Source: Pycnopodia helianthoides
Taxonomy: Eukaryota; Echinodermata; Asteroidea; Forcipulatida; Asteriidae
Length of the DNA: 64,000 nt
Direction of reading: 5' to 3'
NCBI GenBank assembly: GCA_032158295.1
Contig: CM063253.1
Location: 3,193,001-3,257,000 of the forward strand
The first letter of the stretch is position 1, and each line of letters opens with the position of its first letter. Below, piece by piece: positions 25,239 through 38,581 of this stretch. The notes under the pieces are model-generated. The model was not told the DNA's origin and did not search any database. It saw only the letters and a program-made list of their open reading frames with translations. A program made the translations under genes and the position numbers.

Positions 25239-27007
25239 GTTTAATATTGAAAAATAAAATTACACGTTGAAATTCCAAAAAATGTTGACCAAACTCATCT
25301 GGATTTTTCATGTTAGAGAAGGCAAGGCTAGTAGTTTTGTAAATACCACGTGCATAAGAAAATCTTAAAGTCTCTGATGTGAAAATTTTGAAGGGACACC
25401 AAGTCAATGACCAGGGCAAGGCTGTGGCCTTCTTTGGCCTCTGGGCCTATGTACTTCCAGGCCCGCACTGAAATTCCATCATCGATGTTAATTTAACGAT
25501 GGTGTAAATCTTCCTCCTATTAAGCTGTCCTTTCATTTAAAATAGTTGTCATTGACAAATATAGTCACCATATTCCTGTCCATTTCTAACCTAAGGAATG
25601 GGTAAACAACACGTGTTCATCTTGAGCTGAAGAAAATGTATAGATTTAATTCGACTTGCACTTTTTGCAGTCACCTGCTTCTTCTTGGGTTCTTTTCCTG
25701 AGAAAGTTTTCATAAAGACAAAGGTTATTACGTTTGTATATTCCACGTGATAGTGATTGAATCCTTTGAACATTGATTATTATTTACATGTCAGAGGAAG
25801 GTATTACGATGCAGAGAAAGTCTTGTCATATTAATTGCAGAAAACTGAAAAAGAAAATCCTTTTTTTTGGGGGGGGGCAACTGTTTTTCCACCCACAATT
25901 GAATGTCAGGGCTGGTTAAACTTCATGTAACCATGAAACAGTCGTCGTTTTCTGCACCGTGCCGTATCGAACGTGTCATTGTTTCGTATGAAATGATTCG
26001 TCACGGGATAATTAAACACAGTTTAAAAGAGAGGACGCCATTTTTTTTTATAGCTATACAATTGCTATATCTCATCCCCTTGGAGGTGATATTAATATTT
26101 TAGCCGGCGCTATTTCATGGCATATCTGGTCATGTCTGGAGTCATCCCGTCTATACGGAAACGCCTCCGGTGTGTGATGAATAAGTAGTTGACCACCATT
26201 ATGACATTTTTCTTACCATTTGATTACAAAGATATGTTCAACTACCACCTGTTTCATCTATCTATCACCTTATAGTTAAAGTTCCTTAGGACTGTATCCG
26301 ACGTGGAGGGGGTAACTTGAGGCTTGTGTGGGGCCTTGATTAGAGTGCTGTATAATGATTTTAATCGGTGGTTCTCGTGAGTGTTGATTGAAAAACTGGT
26401 ATGGATTTGAGCCATTAGTGGTGTATTGTTTTACGTCGTCTATATACAATGTCTTTATGAGATGATTGTATATATATATATTTTTTGGTTGTACATTGAA
26501 AAAATTGACTCGAGAAGGATTTGAACCTGCGACCTTCCGGATTAAACGTGTTTATGTTACATCGTGGGAAGCGGCAGTGAGAGGGATCACCTTTTTAAAG
26601 GGGATGCGATTTCTTCTTTTTTTATTGTACCCAACAGTCAGTTTCCCTTGTGGTTTATTTCTTGATTATATAATACTTTGTGATTGTTGCATGATATTTA
26701 TCAACCCCACATGATTGCCTTCCGGTGACGACGCCACAATGAGAATCGTTTTGAGTTGTTGGGTTTTGAACAGACTAAATGAGTTCAAATTAATCAACAA
26801 ACCGTCTCATTAATAATGCAACTCTTCCTTCCAAGCTGATCAATGTTACAGACATTCAAAGACAATTTGTAACGAGAGCTTTAACACCATTATGCATCCA
26901 ACCTAATTCGGTTCACCGGTGCAAAAAACAAAATGGCCGCCTCATTGGTCCACCACATCCCATGCAGTGATACCACAACAAATGGCCTTACACGAGTTCG
27001 CTTTACC
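25239..27007. other. Gene-free stretch after the 34-bp array
   Basis: A reverse B-box-like GGATTTGAACCTGCGACC at 26518-26535 hints at a decayed tRNA-derived element. A G run lies near 25870. Nothing else. Confidence 0.4.
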
Positions 27008-27379
27008 TTAATAAAGGCGGGGTGTTTTGGGTAATTACTCCACAATAACATAACAACTTACTTGGTAAAGAGCATCGGAGAGCTGTTGATATTATAAAAC
27101 ATTGTACGAAACGACGGACACCCTTTGAAGATGTAATTTTAAAGAAAGAGGTAATTTTCACAAAAAATCTGAATCTGAGAGAGCCTTTATCGGGCAACTG
27201 AAAGCAAACAATTTTATGCATTCAAGGGTGTTTTTCCTTTCATTATTTTCTTCCATTACTTCGATGACCAATTGAGCCCAATTTTGTCACAGGTTTGTTA
27301 TTTTATGCATTATGTTGTTATACACCAAGTGAGGATATACTGGTCTTTGACAATTACAAATAAATATTGTACCCTGCCA
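27008..27379 (-). mobile_element. Foldback MITE family B, copy 6 (reverse orientation)
   Basis: A reverse-complement match over the whole length, from GGCGGGGTGTTTTGGGTAAT to GTACCCTGCC. It is diverged, and the ends are degraded. Confidence 0.75.
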
Positions 27380-27911
27380 TATGGACGCTAATAGTAAAAT
27401 GCAAAACAGATTTATAGATCTAATAAAATACGGTCCGTCTGCAATGCAAAGTCTGCAAGCTCATAAACCATTGTTCCTGAAGATGGGCACGTGCCCAATG
27501 TAAATTTCAACCGGCACGTGACTGTACTACTGAATTTAGCGTTAAAAATCCACATTCCCCGACCCTTTGTTTACTTCTAATAGTCATTATTTAATAGGGT
27601 TACACAAAGGAAATATAAAAATTAGTTGCCAATTAACTCGCATTCACCATAAGGTTTTGAATGCGAGTATAATTTGCATAGATGAATAAACTTTTTGTTC
27701 AATTGCCGTGTAGTCAATGCACTATGCTGTCATTGTATTTTACACGCTTCAATACAGTTTTCACTATTTTCAGGCAAGAAGCACGAGGCATCAACTTTCC
27801 CCCTTTGTTCACTTCGTATAAGTCTGGCTGGCGCATGTTTGCAGACATTATTACGCAGCCTGGCGACAGCGATGTTTATTAAACAGATATACATTTGATG
27901 AACATTATATG
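27380..27911. other. Gene-free stretch
   Basis: Two overlapping short frames near 27690-27890 have no recognisable content. Nothing else. Confidence 0.45.
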
Positions 27912-28295
27912 TTAAAAGGGACATTACAGAATTGGTAAGAAAAAAAAACTTGTAAAATATACTTTTTGATCACAGATTTGCATAAAACTTACACGGTCTA
28001 ATGATGATGATAGTAGAAAACATCCCTTGAAATATTCTGTCTGAAATGCCATATTTGATGAGAAATGAATAAACTAATTTTCCGATTGGAGTTTATCGCT
28101 CAGTGAGCGTTTTATTCATTTGTTGAATCTATATGATTTCATGCAAATGTGTAATCGGTTTTCACTAATTTTTCTCGTGACCCAGATGGCCGATCGATCT
28201 CAAACTTCTACAGGTTTGTCAGTTTATGTATATGGTGGATTACATTGTCATTAACTGTTTTGTTAGCAAAAACCAATTCTGTAATGTTCCTTTAA
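27912..28295 (+). mobile_element. Foldback MITE family A, copy 6
   Basis: A copy with TTAA at both ends. A small deletion removes the AAAGTGCTTACACTG segment near the right end. Confidence 0.85.
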
Positions 28296-29418
28296 TGGTG
28301 TTGTTAATGCTCACTTTAACATACAGTCGTAATCCCTTTTTTTTGTGGTAGCTATCGAATGACTGGTAGACAACTCCATTCATGTATCAACGACACGTTT
28401 GATCGTTGGTGACCACTATAATTAAAACGACAAGGGGGTATTCGCCGTGCGGGCCTCTCTTGATTAAAGTCACCACATATCAAACATCAAGTGTCCATCA
28501 GTACTTTTCAGATTTTCATATTTAGATCATTTAGGCCGGACGAGTCCCGGGACAAGGGTGTTATTTGCTCCCGCCAAACAGATTGAGAAGCACGGTCCCG
28601 GTACGCCTGTCGATTGAGGCATCGGCAACCCTTCTTGAATTACATCTGAGATTTGCAGAAGGGTGCATTCAACCGCAGATCTGGTGCATATGATTCAACC
28701 ACCTTCACACTCCATCTATATCAAACTTGCACGACTTGTGGTTAAAACAAAATGAAACTCGACTCTTTATAACTCTTCTGCTCCTTCAAAACGTCTCGGT
28801 CCCGCCAACAAATTCTGCGCACGTTTTTAGGGGAAAAAAACCTTGAGACTACCTCGGGGCGATTCCTGCAACGAAAATAAGGAGTCCATTGAAAGTGTAA
28901 TGATGCATCCTTGTTTTCCGTTAATAAAGCTATTACCTTTCTCCTGAAACGACGATGGAACTGTAGTGTATACTGTTCGATGTTTTTATCTTTTCTTTTA
29001 CGAAGCGTATTATTTAAAGATCATAGTATTTTTTTTTATCATTCCTTGTGCGCGCTAGTTATGGTTGAATCCATCTCCATAACCGTTATAGACCGTGGTG
29101 CGGCTATCTTGATTATCTCCCATTCAAATCAATGTAGCCAAATCGAGGCTGGAAGGAGAAAATAGTCTGGTTCCTTTTTTTGTACAATGCATATTAGCAT
29201 TAGTTTATGTCTTTGGATACAAGGAACATGACCAAGCTAACAACACAGACCGAGGTCAGAAGGACAATTGTCTATATCCATCCTGAGTAATGGAAATCAG
29301 CAATGTAAAAAATAAAATACGAGGTAACATAATGTAGGCACAAAAAGTTGACCTCATTCTTGTAGGGTATAAAGTCAGACTCTTTCAGTTATGTCGGTCA
29401 CGGCCTGTCTATTTAATT
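28296..29418. other. Gene-free stretch before the 83-bp satellite
   Basis: I see nothing specific. 30177-30555 is likewise featureless. Confidence 0.45.
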
Positions 29419-30176
29419 ACTACGGAAGTGCTCCTTTTGTATGCAGTGCAGTTGTTTGCCCCCGAGTTGCATGTAAAAATTGCCCTGTGTGGCAACCCTT
29501 TATACTACCAAAGTGCTCATTTTGCATTCAGTACAGTATTAGTTGCCCCCGAGTTACCTGTAAAAATTGCCCTGTTTGGCATCCCTTTACTACCAAAGTG
29601 CTCATTTTGCATTCAGTACAGTATTGGTTGCCCCCGAGTTGCCTGTAAAAATTGCCCTATGCAGCAAGGCTTTTACTACCGAAGTGCTCCTTTTGCATGC
29701 AGTGCAGTTGTTTGCCCCCAAATTGCCTGTAAAATTGCCCTGTGTAACAAGGCCTTTACTACCGAAGTGCTCATTTTGCATGCAGTACAGTTGGTTGCCC
29801 CCACACTGCCTGTAAAATTGCCCTGTGTAACAAGGCCTTTACTACCGAAGTGCTCATTTTGCATGCAGTGCAGTTGGTTGCCCCCACACTGCCTGTAAAA
29901 TTGCCCTGTGTAACAAGGCCTTTACTACCGAAGTGCTCATTTTGCATGCAGTGCAGTTGGTTGCCCCCACACTGCCTGTAAAATTGCCCTGTGTAACAAG
30001 GCCTTTACTACCGAAGTGCTCATTTTGCATGCAGTACAGTTGGTTGCCCCCACACTGCCCGTAAAAATTACCCTATGCAGCAAGGCCTTTACTACCGAAG
30101 TGCTCATTTTGCATGCAGTACAGTTGGTTGCCCCCATTGCCTGTAAAATTACCCTGTTTAACAAGGCCTTTACAGC
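29419..30176 (+). repeat. 83-bp tandem satellite, about 9 copies
   Basis: The unit contains CTACCGAAGTGCTCATTTTG, CATGCAGTGCAGTTGGTTGC and CCTGTAAAATTGCCCTGTG. The central copies (29751-30083) are nearly identical and spaced exactly 83 bases apart. The outer copies are more diverged, as expected from unequal exchange. Confidence 0.92.
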
Positions 30177-30555
30177 ATCCTCGTCCATCAAACCACGCCC
30201 TCGCTAATTATTTCCCATGTAAACGAAAAAGAGATACCCTACATCCAATAATGTTTAACCTACATTTTAGCCATTCACGAGTGAGGGGCAAAGTGTCTGC
30301 CAGGTCTGCGTGTATGCTATTTACATGTTAGTGGGAAAGTATTCCTATAACACACGTGGCAGGTGAGATGCTTTAAGGCGCATTGTTGACGGACATCCGA
30401 GCGGAAAATTACACCAACGTTTCCGGGATAAATGCTCTGACTATGTTGAGACTTTTGGTTAATCCCATCTCTCGTTCTGATGCATTAGATGCTAAATATG
30501 TCAACTTGCTCGTCTATGCACACTTGCAGTTCGGTACAGAGTCAAACATATACTG

Positions 30556-30952
30556 TTAAAGGTACATTACAGAATTGGTTTTTGCTAACAAAACAGTTGC
30601 TGGCAGTGTAATTGCACTCTATGTAATCCACCATATACATAAACTGACAAACCTGTAGAAGTTTGAGATCGATCGGCCATCTGGGTCACGAGAAAATAGT
30701 GAAAAACCGATTACACATTTGCATGAAATCATATAGATTCAATAAACGAATAAAACGCTCACTGAGCGATAAACTCCAATCGGAAAATTGGTTTATTCAG
30801 TTCTCATCAAATATGGCATTTCAGACAGAAATATTTCAAGGGATGTTTTCTACTGTCATCATCATTAGACCGTGTAAGTTTTATGTAAATCTGTGGTCAA
30901 AAAGTATATTTTACAAGTTTTCTTTCTTACCAATTCTGTAATGTTCCTTTAA
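30556..30952 (-). mobile_element. Foldback MITE family A, copy 7 (reverse orientation)
   Basis: A complete reverse-oriented copy with both terminal inverted repeats and TTAA at each end. Confidence 0.85.
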
Positions 30953-31023
30953 GTAACATTGCGGGGATTGTTGGATTCATAATGCAAACAGATCACTTTT
31001 TTGATCCTAAAAGATGTTAATTT

Positions 31024-31222
31024 TTGTCAAAGGGGATAAATTATTAATTTTACCCTTACACCAATGTACTGTATACTCGGTACTTTCCCGAGCTCAGTGA
31101 AAAACCCGAGTGATTTGCCTGTGGATTTTTTTTTACAGAGCTTGGGAAATTACTGAGTATACAGTGCTTTATACACATCGGTGTGAGGGTAAAAACCAAA
31201 TTAATTATTTTGATCATTTTAT
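31024..31222. mobile_element. Foldback element with approximately 80-bp arms
   Basis: Left TTTACCCTTACACCAATGTA, ACTGTATACTCGG and CCCGAGCTC pair with right GAGCTTGGG, CTGAGTATACAGT and the inverted GGTGTGAGGGTAAAA. The arms meet around a short AT-rich loop. Confidence 0.7.
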
Positions 31223-32256
31223 TTTAGAGTAGGGCCTACATAGATTATACATGCATTGGACTGTGTCCCTTATAAGGTCATGGTATTTTCTAAGTGGCTC
31301 CGTTTGCATGTTTCTGTTCGTCTAATGGCCATCTCGAATCATGTCCGAAATCGTTGACACTTGCCATCATACATTAATTTCACGCTGGCATATCTAAAAA
31401 ATATGAATATATAAATCTATTTATAAAATACCACGGAAGAAATAATCTTGATCAATGTGCAAAATACCCTCCGCAATATCTTTTAAGACCACGGGCAAAA
31501 ATAGTCTTCATTGCAGAGAAAATTTTCTTCAGAAAAAAAACACATCGAGAATGACATCCCAGAATAGACCGTTCTAGTTCTGCTGTCCCCTCCAGGTTTG
31601 AAATTCTTCAACCAGAAATGTATTTTTTCCCCCTGAAGAGACTTGGGGATATTTTTCTGCCGAATTAAGACAGTAATGTGCTGACTTCACTCAGTTAGAA
31701 TCGAATCCAGCAGAACGGTTAAAATTGTAGCTCAGCAAGTGCCTCTATCATAATGAGATAAAAAAAACCCGACCATTCCAGTCATTGCATTAAAAGATTC
31801 TTAGCATAGCTGTTTTTTCCCCGGAGGGGAAGCTTAACGCCCCTGGGGAAATAAGAGCCTCTTTGCCTCGATGTATCTGCGACATGACAGAATACAAGTT
31901 GATTGTACTTGCACTGCATGAATACGGCAAATGGTACAGCGTCAGATTGGTCTGATCCTCAGAATATAAATATTGAGTGACAATCCATGTAGCTAAAAAC
32001 ACGTCTGCCTAATCTGACAAAGCGCGTATATAAGTAGCCCCGGCTTACGTCTGATGTACAAGACTGTCGGGATTTTACAAATTAGTTACACGTCGTCTTA
32101 AAAACTTGCCATTTTTAAATGTTGGAAGAGCTGAGCAGAAAGGAGAACTGTCGCTGCAAGAATACGATCCCTTAAAGGCGTTATGTATTTATTTGTTTAA
32201 AAACGTCACATTGAAAACACGAAAATTGCTTTCCAGTGTGTATTACCAAACCCAAA
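31223..32256. other. Gene-free stretch
   Basis: AT-rich with no coding signal, leading into CAA-rich simple sequence. Confidence 0.45.
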
Positions 32257-32460
32257 ACAAAACAACAGAAAACAAAACAAAACAAAACAACAACACAACA
32301 CAACACAACGCAACGCAACGCAATACGCCGCCCGGCGACGACGACGACAACAGAGATAGCGACAGTGACAGCGACAGCCACAGCGACAGCAGCTGCAGCA
32401 ACAGCAACAGCAACAGCAACATCAACAGCAACAGCAAATATCAACTACAACATCAACATC

Positions 32461-32493
<33 letters not shown>

Positions 32494-32517
32494 AACAACA
32501 ACATTAACAACAACAAA

Positions 32518-32598
<81 letters not shown>

Positions 32599-32599
32599 G
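32257..32599 (+). repeat. CAA-rich simple repeat
   Basis: Irregular ACAAAACA, CAACG and GACAGC simple sequence leads into (CAA)n from about 32456 to 32599. The strand is almost free of T. Long Gln/Asn/Thr frames across it are by-products. Confidence 0.95.
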
Positions 32600-34439
32600 C
32601 CATTTTTTTAAAACTCAATGCTCAACATTGGGTTTCGTCGCACGCAGTAAAAGACAATTATGCAAAAGAAACGGGCAGTTTATAGAGATTTCTGTTCGAC
32701 AAAACAAATTTCTTCAAATCGACCCATATTAAAATGCCCTGGCACGCGATGCTTTTCGTGGAGACGCATACAATCCGTTGACAAATATTTGTCTCTTTGA
32801 TTTTCAGAATAAACATACACGGTGAAACCCACGGAAGTCCGACGGTTAAAACCAGAGGTTATGGGTCAGTTATAGATTGACATGATAATAATTGATCTAA
32901 TGAATTGCTGATATTTTACGTGCGTTTTAGTGTTGCTTGGTTACAGCACGTTCAGCCCACAGGGCGCGAGTCGTCTGCCTTTGGCTCCCGGATGCTGTTA
33001 TAACATTTTTCCAGATATTCTGATTGAGGATTTAACTTTTTTATTTCTTTTACACAAACCGCCCAAAGGATGTATGTAACAATGCAGTTGTCTCACTTCG
33101 ATCACACTCTCTCTCTCAGACTAGATGACCCATCATGTGATTTCCAAGCTGTGATATCTATTCTGTATGTAAATTCAGTACTCAATGTACATGCACAACA
33201 CATGACGCTCGAATTCAAAGTTAAAATGTGTATAACACCCACAGGTACGGTACTATACAAGTATGCTGCCAGATGCCCTAAAGCAATAAGAAGTGTGTTT
33301 TGTCTATGTGTTCTTCAATCTCTATATAGATTGATTTTTTTCTTTTAGACTCCGGCATTTATAAAATAACAGTTGAGAGGCGTTTCGTGCATTTGATCTG
33401 CTCTTTCTATTACACGGGACCCCAACGTATATAAAAATGCACACCGTCTGAGGTATGTAGTTGGATACTGTAAACTACGTGCGTTTACATGGGTTTGGAT
33501 AAACACTCCAACCTGTTACTATCGTCATACGATAGCACGGAATCTCGATGAGTGCGGTGGATGGATCGGGCACATACACTGCGCACACAAGGAAAACATT
33601 CATGAAATTGCCTTGCTCTGGTTGGAAATAACTTAGGCCATTAAATGAATTCTTGCCAATAATAGGGGAAGTTACATCTAGATTGGTTCTCAGTACAACT
33701 CAACAACGGAATTCATGACAGGTTTTTAAGGATTCAAATGTTGTATGCTTTTAAAATGTTGGCACGTATGAAAATTTTGACTCTATGAAATTCCCTTTAA
33801 TCTACTATCACAGGATGATTTGTCATTCGATCGGCAGTGGTCAGAGATCAGGTTGACGTCTTTCAAATATAGCATTACTGACATGTAAAACTAAATAAAT
33901 AAACAACACTTTCAGCACGGCAATTTAAATTTTTGCAAGCTGTGGCAAAACCTTCTCATTACAAAATGAAGTACTAATTGCTATTCACAGTCTATGCGTT
34001 GACCTGTATAATAGGCAGTTTCAACCTATAAACATGTATCATCATACAGTACGTCGAATGCCGATGACCTACTTTTTAAAAATACTACCAGGCGCTTTTA
34101 AGCACACCAACAATAGAAACAGATGTCAGGCACATTCTATATCATTTCGACCCTGGGGATACAATTGGAGATCACTTAGAGATTTGAAGTTATTGCATTA
34201 TCATTTCGTGAACATTATTGACAACGGGTTCAGATAATTGAATTGCCATTCTTGAATAGTAAATCCATGTCTATACTTCAGTTTTTCGACAAACACAACA
34301 AAACAAAAAATCTAGCACTAATTCTAGGGTCTTACGTAACATGTCTGGTTTAAACTCATTCAAATGCAAACCAGAGAGATACAGGAAATCTACCATTCCA
34401 CAACTTGCCAACATGTTGTAATAGTTTTTATTACTGGTT
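32600..34439. other. Gene-free stretch
   Basis: Only short random frames. I see no repeat match. Confidence 0.45.
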
Positions 34440-34735
34440 TTGTTTTTCTTGCCTTTTGTGTAATCCCTTTACTGTTCTTGTGACTGTTTGTATTTTCACT
34501 GTTCTTGCATTTTGCCAATGAACCAGTGAGTTTCTTAATCTTTCATTCCACAATTGCTCAAATGTAGTATTTTTTATGTAGCGTTTTGTAAATTGTGTAC
34601 TTGTTACACTTTATTGCCTTTTATTGTGTGTTTGTTGATATTTTTAGATGTACTTTGACCCTTTCAGCTTCTGCTGCTGGTCATTTTATTTGTATATATA
34701 CCAATAAAAAAATAAAAAAAAAAATAAATAAAACA
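34440..34735 (+). repeat. Possible LINE 3' untranslated end with A-rich tail
   Basis: A T-rich stretch with TTTTATTGTGTGTTTGTTG ends in ATACCAATAAAAAAATAAA and an A-rich tail. This is the texture of non-LTR element 3' ends. No coding sequence is visible upstream, so the call is weak. Confidence 0.3.
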
Positions 34736-34837
34736 ACGAACCAATGAACATTTCGCCAAATTCTGTGGTCACAACGAAAAAAAACCTATGGCTTAAACGT
34801 ACCATACGAAGGACGAAGCTATTATGACGAGGGCGTA

Positions 34838-34925
34838 AGTGCCACGGCTCAGAACCGAACCCCACACTCTATAAAACAACACCAGAACTTGAGTCCGGTG
34901 CACTGCACACTTGGCCACTGCACAC
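34838..34925 (-). mobile_element. Degenerate tRNA-Leu-like SINE fragment
   Basis: The reverse complement contains TGGCCAAGTGTGCAGTGCAC, CCGGACTCAAGTTCTGGTG and GTGGGGTTCGGTTCTGAGC, a decayed tRNA-Leu-like order. Confidence 0.4.
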
Positions 34926-35723
34926 TCCGCATTGTATCATGATCACAAATCCAAAGTCATCGTCAAACTATAGGATATCAACCACCGTATGGCAAATAAC
35001 TTTGCCTCACGAGTAAAAACGGATTTCTTTCCGATGCAATCGCCAGAGCTAGGAACTTTGTTGTTTATACAATTTAAAATCTATAATGTCTCTTAAATGC
35101 ATTCCCTGCATTGATACGTTCCCTGTGAGATAAGTTAAACTGACATTAACATGTACAAGCTCGGTCCTATGCCGAGCTGACTTTATGGTTGAGAGTAATC
35201 AGCCACATCACATCGAGTCAGAACAGTTCATGGACACCTTTAGGTATATCTTTCATTTCAATGGGTGAACCGCACAACACAAACAACTTTACAAAAATGT
35301 TGGATGCATGGGTTCATGCTGCCACCGCTCCAAGCTGCAGGCAGTTTTAACACATAACGACTCTGCAGTATAAATAACATCATCAATACTCCATTGAGTC
35401 AGCACTGTGTGCTAACCCTCACGGCCTATTCTATACATTATTTGCCTCAACTATTGATTGGCAAATTTTAAAGTCTGTGGTGCTAACAAATAAAGGAAAT
35501 TGAAAGTAGCGTCCTATAGCAGTGCGTGCTGTAGTATATAAAGGGAGTCTGGGGCGCATAAGTATATTGATTACCTCCCTGTGTTATAGACGAAACCAAG
35601 ACGTCTTGATCCAAAGGTTTAATTTGTCAGCGATAATTGAGCTCCAGACGTCGGGTAGTTATAACTAACCAAATAAAGTGTGCGTCATTAAACTATGCTC
35701 TTCAACAGACGAGATACGCACAG
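34926..35723. other. Gene-free stretch
   Basis: No coding signal. 36223-36764 is similarly plain. Confidence 0.45.
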
Positions 35724-35893
35724 CGCCCAATTTCATAAAGATGTAATAGCAGAAAATAGTGCTTAACTTATTTCTTTGCTATAAAGCAAAAGTTGAGTGG
35801 GGTACCAGTCGCAACAATGTAAACTTTATGGAATGTTGGCTGGTAGCCAGTTTCTGGTAAGCAATATGTTTCTGTGCTTAGCAATTTTTCCTG
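35724..35893 (+). mobile_element. Repeat family F, partial copy
   Basis: It has GCCCAATTTCATAAAGATG at the left and GGTAAGCAATATG.TT..GTGCTTAGCA inside. The right end is degraded. Confidence 0.5.
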
Positions 35894-36024
35894 CCTACAG
35901 GCTTTAGGAAATTGGGCACAGGTACGAGTTGCGGATGGTCCTTTCGGCCAGAACCGAGTCGCGCAGTCCGCGCAGTGCGTTTTCGGAACGCTGTTTTTTA
36001 ACACTGAGTGCCCGTCATGCTGCA

Positions 36025-36222
36025 GGGCCCAATTTCATATAGAGCTGCTTAAGCAGACAATTTTGCTTAACAAATGTCTTCTAAGCAGAAATGAGCAGAA
36101 TACCAGTCACAAATTTTACATGTGACATGCTAGTTTGGCAGGTAATCTTTTTTCTGGTATAAAGCATAATTTTTACTGCTTAGCTACATTTTGTGCTTAA
36201 GCAGCTCTATGAAATTTGGACC
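36025..36222 (+). mobile_element. Repeat family F, complete copy
   Basis: The inverted ends are GGGCCCAATTTCATATAGAG and GCTCTATGAAATTTGGACC. The interior is rich in TAAGCAG and CTGCTTA. Confidence 0.7.
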
Positions 36223-36764
36223 AGCTGGGCGGGCAGCAGGCATGTCAACAACGTTAAACAGCCTTAAATGAACACGTTCCGTTTATAAACTTTTGACTGA
36301 TTAAAATCATCATGAAAAACATGATGGCGGCCAAAGGATTATTTCAATTTGTTTGTATTGATGAAACGGGTTGTCGCTCTTGAAAGACTTCAAGGAAATC
36401 ATTACTCGAAAGCTCCAAGCTAAAAAAAATCGTTAATAGAGCCTTGGGATCTGGAACGGGCACCTCCCCCGCACGCTGTAGGCGTCTGAAGAACGTTATG
36501 AGGTTTTTGAAGCCCTTTCCCCCAACACACCCACCCCCGTCCTGCCCCTTGACCACACAGCAGCTTAACACAAATAAAGATATATTTAACCTTTTGGCAG
36601 CGGGCGCAGCAAACAGTAATAATTGTTTATAAATAATATATTGCATTTCGTACATTTCAGACTAATGTTGGACACAAGTGCAATTCATAAACCAATAATA
36701 GTAATAATACTTTAGCTATAAAACCTGTACATTATTCAAATAAATTGAGACAATTACAGCTACA

Positions 36765-37090
36765 GCAAATGACCTCCAGGCCATCTACATTGGATACCCC
36801 GACCACAGTCATCTTGAATACTTCCCAGTCTGGACTGGCACAATAAATCAACAAGTTCAACCGTTGGAAAGAATCCAGAAGCATGTCATCAAGCCTGTGT
36901 TTAGGTGATGACAAGAATCTCGTTGCAATCGACGAAGTACCTCGTGTTTAGGCAGTTTCCTTCGGAGTTTACCACTGAACGGAATATGTCTCACTTATTT
37001 CCAAAAAAGCCAGATGCTCCATGCATCGCAAAACTTAATTGCTACCACAACCGAAATGCAAAAAGCACAGGCTCAGAGACACCATAACTT
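36765..37090 (+). pseudogene. Decayed non-LTR retrotransposon, reverse transcriptase C-terminal part
   Basis: One frame reads HLEYFPVWTG and then VQPLERIQKHVIKPV. This matches the pattern LEYxxxVWxP...xxLExVQRRxxK that ends reverse transcriptases of Jockey/CR1-type LINEs. The frame is broken soon after. The AT-rich sequence to about 37,440 could be the element's 3' untranslated part, but this is inference. Clade not determined. Confidence 0.5.
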
Positions 37091-37741
37091 ATGATCAGTT
37101 TTACTATACTTCTAAATAATTAGGTGTTCGGGGCAATAGCCCGAACAAATCATTGTTATTACAATTATTTTCAAATTACATTTTTATCAACAGTGTTGAT
37201 TATCTTACTTGTTTCTCTTTAGAATACATTTTTGCTGGTTGTAATTTTTTTGCACTTGGCTCTCAAATTTAATGTACGTTATATTCATTAAAACAGTATG
37301 TGTAACTTGTTATGCGATACCTAAGGTCTGCCCTTTAAAATGCTCTTTCCTTTTTTCATAGTATGTAAATTGTGATATACAGTTCAGCCCCTGTGCTTCC
37401 TTATCATTTGTTATCAGTTCCATAGATACAATTTATAATGACCCCCCACGATATATCGTGTATCTCAATTGAACCTCTAGCATGTTCTGACGTAATGCTG
37501 TGTAAATCCATCGTAAAACGTAAACCGCTAACGAGTTGCCCTTCATTGTTTTAAGAGCAGACCACCTTATGTAAAAAAAAAAAAAGCTTTCTGAATAAAT
37601 ATTCACAATTTGCTTTGAAGATCGATTAGTGTGCAGTCGTCAACTCCACGCTATATAAACCGGCTGGGCTGTTGCTCAGCCTGGAGGGTCGGTCGGGTTT
37701 GTATACCGTGTTGCCGTAAAACCAAAGCTTAGTATCCACAT
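37091..37741. other. AT-rich stretch, possibly LINE 3' sequence
   Basis: It follows the reverse transcriptase remnant. A 14-base palindrome CACGATATATCGTG lies at 37448-37461. Confidence 0.35.
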
Positions 37742-38187
37742 TTAAAGGGAGGGTGTACCTTTGGTAATTACTACAACAAATTATGACCATAAAAACTGAT
37801 TTGGTAAGAAGCACTGCAGCTGTTTGTTGAGGGAGGGTATACCTTTGGTAATTACTACAAAAAATTATGACCATAAAAAATGATTTGGTAAGAAGCACTG
37901 GAGCTATTTGTTGAGAAACGATTCCCTTCTAAGGAATGTGGTTTAAGAGAGAGGGATTCAAAAACATTTTCTATCTGATGAACTTTTCTGCATGAAACGT
38001 TTCTCAGATCGTGTATTCCTATCGGGGATTATTCTTTACGCTTGGACATATTCACTGCGGATTTCGGCGATATTTCAAAACGCGACCAACGTTTTCCAAA
38101 ATGTTCACAGGTTAGTTTAATTGTATATATCTACATTTATATAGGACTAAAACAATCAAACGGCCCCAAAAACCAAACGTATACGTG
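37742..38187 (-). mobile_element. Foldback MITE family E, copy 3 (reverse), with an internal 84-bp duplication
   Basis: A reverse match to family E. The GGGAGGGT(A/G)TACCTTTGG end is present twice in tandem (about 37747-37830 and 37831-37914). Confidence 0.7.
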
Positions 38188-38581
38188 CGCATATAAGCCA
38201 TGGCGAAACATGTACGGTTTGCCTTTGTTTTCCCTAAAGCTGGCCCGATTAGCGAGATGAAAATTTCACAGGTTGTTTGTATGGTGTGTTTATTAAAAAA
38301 ACAAACAAAAACAACAACAACAACAACAACACCAAAACCAAATCCCTTTGTCGACATTATAAAATATTATTAAAGCTGGTAATTTTTGTTATTATATAGC
38401 CTGATCAATTTCTACTTTTTAAAATAATGTGGAAAATAATTCGAGTCTGATGATACCTAGGTCAGCAACGGTTTACGTTATTGGTGCGTAAACGATCATA
38501 CGCAAATATTTGCTTCAGTTTTGTCTGCTGATTCTTCGAAAACATGCATGCTCAATAATTAATCAATATAATGACAAAATG

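Noticed and set aside
24559..25419. A 286-codon frame and several smaller ones across the 34-bp array
   Set aside because: They are consequences of a stop-free tandem unit. The non-repeat ends have no recognisable protein content.
32106..32685. Gln/Asn/Thr-rich frames of 129 and 149 codons
   Set aside because: They translate a CAA microsatellite. No conserved flanking domain.
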